A stretch of DNA of 64,000 nt from Dryococelus australis (lineage: Eukaryota > Arthropoda > Insecta > Phasmatodea > Phasmatidae): contig CM057000.1 of assembly GCA_029891345.1 (NCBI GenBank), forward strand, positions 134,877,663-134,941,662. Reading direction: 5' to 3'. The notes under the pieces are model-generated. The model worked only from the letters and a program-made list of their open reading frames with translations. It was not told where the DNA came from and searched no databases. A program made the translations under genes and the position numbers. Below, piece after piece: positions 47,521 to 57,494 of the stretch; position 1 is the stretch's first letter; each line of letters opens with the position of its first letter.

Positions 47521-48478
47521 TTCGACAGTGGCTCGCTATTGGTGGGTGATTGTGGCTACCCCCCCCCCCCCCATAGCAACGCAATGCTCAATTTCTGAAT
47601 ATAATCGATGGTAAAACCTGGTATCGTGGTCAGATGCTTGGCTGCGAGGGAAGTCTCCTCAGTTAACAGGTTAAATAAAAATGTAAAGACTTTAAAGAGA
47701 TTGCAGGAACGTCATTTTGAAGCTCTAATTTTTCATTTACAGTCAGGATATTTTTGGATAACATGAACAGTATAAGTAGTGCTGCACAACACAATAACGA
47801 ATCGCTTCTAATTTTCTAATAAGATATATTAGTAAATATGCGAGGAGGAACCTTGAATTTTTCTTGTCGAAAAATAATTTAATTTTTCCTGAAAATGATA
47901 CTCTGTATGTTGTCAGTCCTCTGTCATTTTGGGCTGATCGATAGCTTCATTCATGGTCTTGTTTCACCCACAGTTTTGGAAACGGGCTATTCGGGAAGAT
48001 TAATTGGCTTCTGCCAAGGCTCAGAAGCCAGAGATTTTTCTCAGTTTTAATTTGAAAATAGTGGCGGATTTACATTTTTGAATAATGTATTGTGTAACAG
48101 AAGTATTATAGATTTACGTTAAAAATACCTGTTAATGGCCATGGGAAATCTTAGGTAGCCAGGTTTGGGATACATAAAATTTTGCGTTTGTTGTACAAAG
48201 CCAAATATAAAATTTTAAGTGGCTATCAATGTTATGACTAGAGAAAGTTATGGATGGGACTACGCTATGAGTCATATATAACCTATATTAATAATTTTTT
48301 GTGAATTCTAGTTTTCGAATCCTTTTTGGCTCAACATTTGGGTTGTACTATCCATTTTCTTAAACATTGTAGTTGAATATTGTAACTACCATTTTGGGCC
48401 TGTATAATGTTTCTTTTTCTCACAAAGAAAAAAACTATATTAAGAATCAATATGAAAATTTTCATGTTTCAATTTGGT
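47521..48478. other. No gene recognised; poly-C tract at 47,559-47,572
   Basis: AT-rich apart from the 14-base C run. Confidence 0.4.
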
Positions 48479-48716
48479 ATAGGTCGTTCACGATAAAGTG
48501 AGCACTTTTTGAAGCTGTTTCATTAGACATAATAACCAATAAATACATTTAATTGTGACCTCGGACTTTTGGTTTTGGGTATGGTGAATGTATACACTGT
48601 GTTTATTACTCACATGGTAGGGTTTACATCAACAAGTGGTGGAAGTATATAATTTGGTTAAAAGAAAAATGTAACTAGGGCTTCAAAAGTGCTCACTTTA
48701 GCGTGAACGGCCTATA
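48479..48716 (-). mobile_element. Short-form MITE of the GGCTGTTCAC family (about 238 bp)
   Basis: Ends TATAGGTCGTTCACGATAAA and TTTAGCGTGAACGGCCTATA, inverted and flanked by TA. The interior is that of the copy at 18,321 in the opposite orientation. Confidence 0.85.
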
Positions 48717-49884
48717 GTGTAGTTTTAACCTTATGCAATTTAATGCGGTTTTTGGTAGTATAGATTCTGCTTCATTGACCACATTTATGCATACTCAATG
48801 CCTTCTTTTTAAACATACTTAGTTTTGCAAGTATTCTTGGGAATTGTATATTTGAGATGTCCTGAGTTCTCAGGGCCTCGCCATTGCCCTTGAGAATCAA
48901 GAAAGTCAAACAAACATATTCTTCCTGGGATAACTGCTTCAGTATTAGTAAATAAAAATCAACTTATGAACTCATAAAATTACCACCATATATTCTAACT
49001 TTTGTTACACCCATATTCATCGAATACCGTCTCCAAACAAGGACACCAGATGTCGGTCGCCCCACACACAGGGGCTGCCCGAGACGACCCCGGAGAACAC
49101 CATCACACACTGCGCTGCGTGTTACACATACAATTTAAGCTATACTAGTCCACACTTTATTTTTGTATTTAATGTGTACTTGCATCCTGCTAAGAAACCT
49201 TCTTGTAAATGTTATCACGCTATTATAAATCCCACGCGATGGAGATTTCACATGTGCCATTTCCACTCCACACGAAACACGACAATCCATCATACATGTT
49301 TTATAATCTGCCAGGAGAGTACAGCATACTATAAATACCGTTTTTAGCGTACAATTGATTGCTAAAGAGAATTCCTTCAAATAAAATAAAATCATTTGTG
49401 GTCAAAACAGAGAAACAAAGTTTTTATTCTTAGCTGTTTATTTACTCTCGGAATGCATGATATTACCGTAAATAAAAAACACTAACTTTAATAAATGTTA
49501 CGCATTAACCGATTGAGGCTGATGAATGTTAAAGTAAAGTTTACTTGTGTGTTCTGCCTAGCATTGTCTCATTGCTCATTTAGATGATGCAGATTCAGAA
49601 GTTGGTTTCTGAGCTGTTCAAAGATTTGTTTAAATAAGTATCACAGAAAATAAATCCCTGCTCAACAGATATATTACGTACCTCGTCGTTAACAATAGAG
49701 TTGATAGCGTAGCATCGCTGGTTCAGCGACACAAACGGTGCTCATGAGCTGTATACTTTATTACAGGAAGGAGATGTAGAGATTTATTAAAGCAGTCTTT
49801 TATAGCGAGATGTGCTGCGTTTGTCGAGATCCCTAGGTATAAACACCTTAGTGCCGTATGCATGCACAGCTTTCGCCATTAGGG
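48717..49884. other. No gene recognised
   Basis: Nothing beyond a GC-richer 100-bp stretch at 49,020-49,125. Confidence 0.4.
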
Positions 49885-50030
49885 AGAATGGAGTGCAGAG
49901 GTTCGGGTGGGTCTTAACAACGAGGTCTTCAGAGCCGATGAGGGTGAAGTGAGGTGAGAATGCAGCAGCGCCGTAATGCAGCGATGGGTCACACGGAAGA
50001 TCACTGTTGTTGCGGTCCCATATGGGAGCC
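49885..50030 (-). repeat. SINE 3' half (main family)
   Basis: Tail GTGGGTCTTAACAACGAGGT and GAGGGTGAAGTGAGGTGAG are present; the tRNA-like head is missing. Confidence 0.7.
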
Positions 50031-50265
50031 ACACAAGCTATGTGGGGAAACGTAACTCTGATGGAGAAGACAATATTATTTCACTTTGCCATGATATTAA
50101 AGCAATTATATGTACATCCTGTTACATTATACATTTTAAAATACTATACATTTCACGTAAATGCCTTAAACTGCACAAGGGGAGCGTGTTAGTTACTTTT
50201 TACCTGCGAGTATTTGTATATTATATAATAAACTATTGCCACACTTCGAACCACGAGTCCTCTGC

Positions 50266-50692
50266 TAAAGGCTGTTCACGATAAAGTGAGCACCTTTGAA
50301 ATGTTCCTTACAAAAAAGTCACTGGCCCTGTCTGCATATATTTTAAATGGCACTTTGAGTGACATGCTCACAGTAAAGTTGGCAACGATGGCTGGATAGT
50401 AGTTCCATATCTTAACGTCGAATAAAAAGTGCTAGGTAACCATTTGTGATAACTTAAATTATTTCTTTCCCTTTTCTCCTATTTCAGTGCACAGAAGTTT
50501 ACAAATGAGCAGATTTTTTTAAATATTTACTTTACTAATAATTTTTCAGTTTCACTTGACCGATGCATGAATAATGTGCTGAGGCCCATGGCAATGTTAC
50601 TTTTACACAAGGCGGAAGAAGACACAACATGCATACAAATATACCTTAAGCAAGGCTTTCAGAAGTGCCCATTTTATCGTGAACAGATTATA
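50266..50692 (-). mobile_element. MITE of the GGCTGTTCACG family, full length (about 427 bp)
   Basis: Left end AAAGGCTGTTCACGATAAAG and right end ATTTTATCGTGAACAGATTA; CTTAAGCAAGGCTTTC next to the right end shows reversed orientation. Confidence 0.85.
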
Positions 50693-50999
50693 ACTGCTGG
50701 AACGGCTTTACCTTTGTGTAGTCGAAGGCTGATTGCTATTAAGGCTACGGTGGACGAAACCCCATCTGCTGGTCCATGTTGCCTCGTCGTCTACTGGATG
50801 TAGTACGACCCCAGCTCGACTCTTTAGCAGCCTTAAATATGACGGCCGTTTACAATACTCACGTTTATTTTCAAACTGCCCCTCGGTTTGTTTCTCTGAT
50901 TGCCGCGGCGGTGCTACGTTTCCGTGATCTCGCACTCGTTGCACCTGGGATGGCGCGTTCATACAAGGAATTTAGCTAGAGCCTGCCCACGCCATAGCA

Positions 51000-51052
51000 A
51001 CGAGAAAACCCGCCGACCAGCGGCATCGTCCGGCACGATAAAATCCGCAGGA
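51000..51052 (-). repeat. SINE body fragment (main family)
   Basis: About 50 bp matching AACGAGAAAACCCGCCGACC and GCGGCATCGTCCGGCACGAT of the family; it sits at the end of a GC-rich patch (50,700-51,000) with no recognised gene. Confidence 0.65.
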
Positions 51053-53002
51053 GCTTCATCATTTGGATGTGCCACAAAATTAAAGAATTACCAATGGCCA
51101 CCTATAAAATTTTGTTACTAAAATTTAAAATAGTTATAATTAAGTGAATTTTTTTTTGCCAAAGTATGGCATTTTAAGAAGACCTCATTTCGGAATATTT
51201 TGCGTAAAAAATGTTATTTACCAGCTCGCTCCGTGAATGAAATCACTAGCACGGGAGTACATTAATTTTATAACCATCACCTTGGTGATTGCAAGCGGAC
51301 ACATATAGAGACCAGCATGCGTTTGGGTATGCTGAAATTCTAAAATAAATAAATTAATACCAAAGACTGCGATTTTAAACGAATATATTTGGTGGTCATT
51401 AGGGTGTCTGTAGGAACATCGGACACACGCCCCCTAGCAAGCACACTGTGACAAAAACTAAAAGAATAATAATGGCGAATTCAAAGCAAGAGAGGGGTCA
51501 TTGAACTTCACGCTGTCGTATGAATGCGTTCTTTTAGGGAGAACTGTTATCCGAAGCACTTGACTGCAGTGTCGATATCCAAACTCGGCGGGAGTGTTGT
51601 TATAGGCTCTCAATAAACATTGTCTTTTCGCACCCAAGATCGATGTTGTTTTACGCAATTGAAATACATACGCACAGTGTAATCGACGGTGTTCTATATC
51701 GATAAAAAAAAAAGTAATAATTAATATTTACCTTTCATCCATGGCTCAGTTTGATGGGACGATAACGTTGTATGTGAGGCTTGAGACCTGAATGTGTCAT
51801 TGCTATGTATTATATGTGTATGTTACGGTTTAATTCTTTCCTCCCTCCCCCTCCTCGTTCTGTCTTCAATGCACTGCGGGTAGCTCCACATTGATAACGC
51901 GTGTAGCTAACAAGGGACAATGAAACAAATATGATTTATGAAACAGTCGCAGTTACGTGAAGCATTTACGACTTACAACTCTCTTATTATGAAGAAATAC
52001 AAGTACATGTTTTTGGATTTGTAAAAATTAATGCCCTTCATAGAAGTAGGCCTCTGATATTGCACATTATATAATTTTTACCCGAGTGTCGTAGGAGTAA
52101 AAAATTCGGAATGACAATACTGCGCTTAATTTCTGCATTATTTTTATTTTTCTGAAAATTATTTGTGTCATTTAGGAAATCCTGTGAATATCTTTAATGC
52201 ATGAAAAGTTAATGAATTTTGTAAAGAAAAAAATTATTATTCTTCGAAAGATACTTCGAGCTTTAAACATACAAGTAGGTATAGTTTATATAGAACGGGC
52301 AGAAAAGAAAATATTTCCTATCCAATTTTGCTATTTTCGCGAAGCGGGAATGTATATTAATATAATGGAATGAAACTGTTGAAGGAAATGACATCGCACA
52401 TGAATGATGGTTCAAAACCAGCAAGCACACTCCAATTATTTTTTTAGTGAATCTCATATAATATATAAATTGTATCAGATATTATGTCAACTGGAATTGG
52501 TTACTTCGTTGGTAAGATTCTAAAACAGTATGTTACTAATTTTTTTAATATTTTCTAGCCCAGTTGTATCCTTATCCATTCGGACGTATTGAAAGATAAC
52601 ATATAATATAATAACATATAATACTATGGAGAGACTGTAATTATAATTTGAATACCTAAAATACTTTTCTATAACCTTATTACCATTTCTCCGACAGTTC
52701 CAGATGTACGCATAATTTTAAAACAAGCTATTTTTTTTGGAACACAGATATACATACAATTTGACACTTGAAATCACGTCTGTTTCAATTTATAGATTTA
52801 GCACTAATGAAATAAATTATAGAAGGCCACATTCTATACGTATTCGAAAAAGAAATTTTTTTTAAATATATTCCCAGACTATATACTGCAACAAAATTTA
52901 CTTAAGGTTTTTATGTACACTCTAAGAAATTATTCAGACATTTACTTTACAAATATATACGTTTAGTGAGAAAGTGGAAATGGTAAAATTTTCCTCTAGT
53001 CT
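51053..53002. other. No gene recognised
   Basis: AT-rich; no repeats identified. Confidence 0.4.
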
Positions 53003-53100
53003 ACACATTCATTGTAGCGTTCCTAAATTTGCTCAGGAAACAGTCAAATGCGCAGGAAACAGTCAAATGCGTAGGGAAGTTCCCAACTTTGTATAGCAGT
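53003..53100. repeat. Dispersed repeat shared with 20,208-20,290 (inverted), with internal duplication
   Basis: Matches the 20.2-kb copy in reverse complement. GCGCAGGAAACAGTCAAAT is duplicated in tandem here, an expansion not present in the other copy. Confidence 0.7.
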
Positions 53101-53474
53101 GAAGTTAAACATTCCTTTATTTGCAGCTTGATGTATGATATTATTTCCATACAGTGTATAGGTTCCTGTAGAGTTTAGGAAGTTTACCAAAAAAATTTTA
53201 CAGTTTAGTATGTTTACCGAAAGCAAATATTGGGTCGCTATTGTAGAAGTTCCAAGTTATTTGGAAGGAAATACATTTTACTTATACTTACCGTATTGTC
53301 TGGGCTCACCATATCAATAATATAAGTATTATAAAATGAGAGATTTTATTGGTTGAAAGCCCTACGAAGCGCCCTTATTAAACACAGTTAAATAATCAGT
53401 GTAGTGATAGGCTTCGCTTTTCCCCTTCTGTGTTTTCACACACATATGCACCGACTTGTATGCAGTGCGTTTCT

Positions 53475-53705
53475 TTAAGTGGAGTGGAGAGATTTGGATA
53501 GCTCTTAACATCGAGATCTTGAGAGCCTGTGAGGGTGAAGTGAGCTGAGTGCGAAGCAGCGCCGGAATGCACGGGATGGGGGGGAAACGGGAGATCCGGA
53601 GAAAACCCGTCGACCAATGGCATCGTCCGGTACGATGCCCACGCGCAAAAATCCGGGAGTGACCCCGCCGGTATTCGAACCCTGTTTGCACAGATAGACA
53701 GCTAC
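53475..53705 (-). repeat. tRNA-derived SINE, main family
   Basis: Full body with TCTTAACATCGAGATCTTGA tail side and, on the head side, a B-box-like GGTTCGAATACCGG region (53,665-53,685, minus). Followed by a poly-G run at 53,725-53,735. Confidence 0.8.
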
Positions 53706-53947
53706 TAGTCTAACCGCAACATTTGGGGGGGGGGGATGATTCCTTATGAAAAATTAGACTCAAAGTGATTATAAAACATGAGAAAATGATTGCATTCACA
53801 AAACAAATGAGAACTACCAGCGACGAAAGAAAACGAATGACAGTCTATCGCTGAAATAAGATGAGCGACCTACAGCTACCTGCAGTTATCTTGCGCGTTC
53901 TAAACCTCGGAACGAGTGAGCAACAAGGCCGGCTATTGCCTACTTAC

Positions 53948-54290
53948 CACTTGCCTTATCGCCTCTACGCTCAAGGCGCTCAAACGGGCGTGCAGTCTCT
54001 CCGCCGGCGATTTCACTGAACGTGACTTTAAGCGGTAGGCCTATATTTTTGCCGCGCGCTAATAAAGATGCACGCGCGATGCGGGTCCAGAGACAGCTCT
54101 GAGGTTTCCGCATTGAAAATTTCGCTGCAACGCCGGATTCCCAGTACATACGTTTCAACCATTTTCCCGCCCGAAAAAGGTAATACTTGGAGTTGAAATG
54201 AGAACTTGTAGTTTGCCTTTGGGCACGATACGTTTCCCAAATGTGTCTCGTATGCAGACACCGCCCCAAAACACCCAACCGTTTTTAATC
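53948..54290 (-). other. CpG-rich candidate first exon with GTAAGT donor
   Basis: A GC-rich, CpG-rich minus-strand segment ends with GGCAAGTG followed by GTAAGTAGG, a near-consensus donor at 53,947. An ORF of 112 codons from 54,278 spans it and stops only at the TAG inside the donor, as exon/intron borders often do. Whether the ORF is translated is uncertain; no family motif was recognised. It could equally be a 5' leader next to a promoter. A 13-base T run (54,297-54,311) lies just upstream. Confidence 0.45.
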
Positions 54291-54559
54291 ACGTGTTTTT
54301 TTTTTTTTTTTACCTAACCTCTGCACCGTATTTTATGCGCCAGCCACACGGAACCCTTGATAATGAAATGACATTTCCCTGGAAGTTCTGCATGGCCGTG
54401 AAACGAATGACCACAAAATTAGAATTCAGCGGGGACACACTCGTTGAACGAAAAATATGTTACAAAGTAATTTTTGACGTGTGCTCAGACGAGTAGCGTG
54501 GCCATGTTCCCATACAATACCAGGTAGTCACATGTTCCAGCGATATGTGATTACCTGGT

Positions 54560-54986
54560 ATTGGCTGTTCACGATAAAATGGGCACTGTTGAAAGCCCTG
54601 CTTAAGATATACTTGTATACATGTTGTGTAGTCTTCCCCCTTTCGTAAAATTAACATTGCCATGGGCCTCGCCATTATATTCATGCGTCGGTTAAGTGAA
54701 ACTTTGAAATGATTGGAAAAGAAAATATTTTACAAATCTGCTCATTTGTACAAAAAATAACATGTATTAAAAATAACAGGAAGCGAAAGAAATAATTTAA
54801 GTATTCACAAATGGTTAACCAACACTTTTTATATGACGTTAAGATATGGAACTACTTTCTCTCCATCGTTACCAACTTTACTGGACTAATGCCACTCAGT
54901 GCGCCCGAGAAATATATGCAGGTAGGAGCAGTGACATTTTTCTAAGGTTGATTTCAAAAGTGCTCACTTTATCGTGAACAGCCTTT
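54560..54986 (+). mobile_element. MITE of the GGCTGTTCACG family, full length
   Basis: Ends TTGGCTGTTCACGATAAAAT and CTTTATCGTGAACAGCCTTT with the standard interior. Confidence 0.9.
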
Positions 54987-55140
54987 ACTTGTATTCACAC
55001 AGTGTATTCTTGCTTAATACGTAAAATTGTTATTTTCATGGGCTTGGTCACGTGTTGCATGCGTCGATCAAGTGAAACTAGCGAATTATTGGAAGAAAAG
55101 TAAATATTTTACAAATCTGCTCGTTCCACACTTTGTTACA
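54987..55140 (+). mobile_element. Internal MITE fragment in tandem with the preceding copy
   Basis: Resumes at ACTTGTATTCACACAGTG and runs through TCAAGTGAAACTAGCG and ATTTTACAAATCTGCTCGTT of the same family, without ends. The right side breaks into GC-rich DNA. Confidence 0.7.
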
Positions 55141-55282
55141 ATGGCGTGGGCGCGCCTTAAGTGGTGTCCACGCCTGAACGCACCATCACACTTAAAGCAG
55201 AAATGAGGAGAGCAGTTGCCGCAATGGTGGCTCGCGTTGCCAAACTCCGGTAAGTTGGAACCACCTCTAACCAACCAGGGAA
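55141..55282. other. GC-rich DNA adjoining the candidate exon
   Basis: Minus-strand readings are open in two frames, one with closely spaced Cys and His (CGNCSPHFCFKCDG), not a canonical C2H2 finger. Possibly 3' untranslated sequence of the exon at 55,283-55,441. Confidence 0.25.
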
Positions 55283-55441
55283 TCAGACCAGGTTACACGA
55301 TGCAACGCCGATGTCAGGGCAATACTGGGTGTCGGATGGCGTCTTTATCCACGTGACGTCGGCCGAGATGGGCGTCCCCAGGAGCATGCTGTACCGTCCG
55401 CCATAGTACAACACATTGCGAGGTGGGACAAACCCTGTATA
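55283..55441 (-). CDS. Candidate coding exon with 3' splice site, unidentified gene
   Basis: On the minus strand a TTACTAAG branch-like motif is followed by CTGTTACAG at 55,450-55,442. From 55,441 an open frame of about 52 codons with GC-rich codon usage runs to a TGA at 55,283-55,285. It reads YTGFVPPRNVLYYGG, then SMLLGTPISADVTWIKTPSD and CPDIGVASCNL. Composition and splice signal set it apart from all surrounding DNA. The opening GYTGFVP-like phrase is reminiscent of ciliary microtubule inner proteins of the UPF0605/CIMIP2 type, but this is weak. It is a last exon, or an exon whose donor (GTAACC near the end) I cannot confirm. It lies between MITE copies and may be a captured fragment. Confidence 0.45.
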   Translation of the reverse strand, partial: YTGFVPPRNVLYYGGRYSMLLGTPISADVTWIKTPSDTQYCPDIGVASCNLV

Positions 55442-55547
55442 CTGTAACAGCTCTTAGTAAGTTAACGCAATTGCAATAATAATGTTCCCCAGACCATTCA
55501 GTGTATAATTTATTGTAATGTACAGATGTTAAAGTATAAAGCCTGAT

Positions 55548-55970
55548 AAAGGCTGTTCACGATAAAGTGAGCACTTTAGAAATGAACCTTAGAAAAAAGT
55601 CACTGACCCTGCATCCATGTATTTTTATGGCGCAATGAGTGATATTCACCCACTAAAGTTGGCAACGACGGGTAGAAAGTAATTACAGATCGTGACGTAT
55701 AATAAAAAGTGCTAGGTAACCACTTGTGATAACTTAAAATCCCTACTTTGGCTTTTTGTTTTTTAATGCACCAAAGTGTACAAATGAGTTGATTTGTAAA
55801 ATATTTCAATTCTTAGTAATTACACAGTTTTATTTGACCGACTCATGAATAAAATTATGAGGCCCATAGCAATGTTACTTTAACATAATGCGAAAGACTA
55901 CACAATGTGCACACAAGTAGATCTTAAGCAGGGCTTTCAAAAGTGATAATTTTATCGTGAACAGCCTATA
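55548..55970 (-). mobile_element. MITE of the GGCTGTTCACG family, full length
   Basis: Ends AAAGGCTGTTCACGATAAAG and TTTTATCGTGAACAGCCTAT, interior reversed as in the copy at 50,266. Confidence 0.9.
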
Positions 55971-56059
55971 GTAATCACATTTACCTCACAGTACTCTACC
56001 ATCATAAGTTAACTGCTGCCATCATGAATCACATCCCATAAAGTCAATAACATTTCACG

Positions 56060-56307
56060 TGTAAATTGCTAAAAGTCAATGTGTAACAACTTATATGTAT
56101 CAACAAATTAGAAAGCAAAATAATTAATCCTAAATATTTACCTATCACTTAAACGTTCAAATAAGGCACTACTTTCCCCCCGTCTCGTTACCAACTTCAT
56201 TGGGTGCGTACCTGTAATCGTGCCCGTTAAAATATGTGCGAGGTAGGGGCGGTGACATTTTTCAAAGGTTGATTTCAAAAGTGCTCACTTTAGCGTGAAC
56301 AGCCTTT
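56060..56307 (+). mobile_element. Right part of a GGCTGTTCACG MITE
   Basis: GTTACCAACTTCATTGGGTG and the right end CACTTTAGCGTGAACAGCC are present; the left end is missing. Confidence 0.75.
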
Positions 56308-56308
56308 A

Positions 56309-56536
56309 TAGGCTATTCATGCTAAAGTGAGCACTTTTTAAGGCCCTGCTAAATTTCTCCTTATAGCTAATTTTTTCCATTCCGCCACATTCGGATATAA
56401 AACTTTCCATGTGGCTAATAAACATAGTATTTATATTTTACCACTATCAAAATTTAATGTCTACGGTTTCAAAAAAGATTATGTTAGTGCTGGTTGAAAG
56501 GGCCTTAAAAAAACTCGCTTTACCGTAAATAGCCTA
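56309..56536 (+). mobile_element. Short-form MITE abutting the previous copy
   Basis: Ends TAGGCTATTCATGCTAAAGT and TTTACCGTAAATAGCCTA; interior as in the 18,321 copy. It starts within the TATA that ends the preceding element, so one inserted at the other's TA duplication. Confidence 0.85.
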
Positions 56537-57425
56537 CACGCAAACAATTCCACGTCACCAAGTTCACACCCAGTTCCTCAATGCAGCAGTTGTGTATTCG
56601 CAAGGCGTTGAAAAGCGAAGGTAACTCTACCAGCTTTGCTCTAAGCATTCACATAGCGATTATGTTTTAAGTGCTATTTCTTTAATATATATACATATAT
56701 ATATCTGACAAAGAAATTTTGCTTTATCCTGCTGCCGACGTAAAATTAATCCAAACAAACATAAAAAAATATAAATTCCGCTCGTGACAGAAACCACTAA
56801 GTATTTTTTTGTTGCTGTGAGTAGAAGTTGTTTTTTGTCACATTTCATTATCGCGCAATTCTATGGAAAAAAGCTTAGTGGCTAATTATCCCATGGCAGA
56901 ATAAAAGGTTTATTCGATATCTGCTCGGGAATATAATTCCACGAGAGAAAAATTAATTTGCATTAATGACCGTTGGGAATACATAGAGGAACAATTCCAA
57001 ATCCATTAACTATATTATTCCATTAATTGAAATGATATGTTAATGTGCATCGTAACATAAAAAATTAGATGTGTTAGTACAACATAAACTTAACTAGAAA
57101 AAAAAATATATTGCGAAAAATGTCGTTTCATTTAAATGTAATACTGCACCTTATTGTTACCTGTAAAAACTACCCGGGGCTCCACATATTATTTAATGTT
57201 ACACAATATCGTTACCGTATTTGAACACATACCCACCCTGTAATGTAGAGATCTATACAAAGTGCTCAGTTTGGTTTCCCAATTGATTAATTCCTGGCTG
57301 TATCGCTTAAATGTGGACTGTTAAAGTAACAGTATTAAAGTTATATTATACGTAGTCAGTGACTGTTGACTTAAAATTGGGCACATTTCTCATATTAATT
57401 CTGAAGTCAGTAAAACAACACAGCC

Positions 57426-57494
<69 letters not shown>

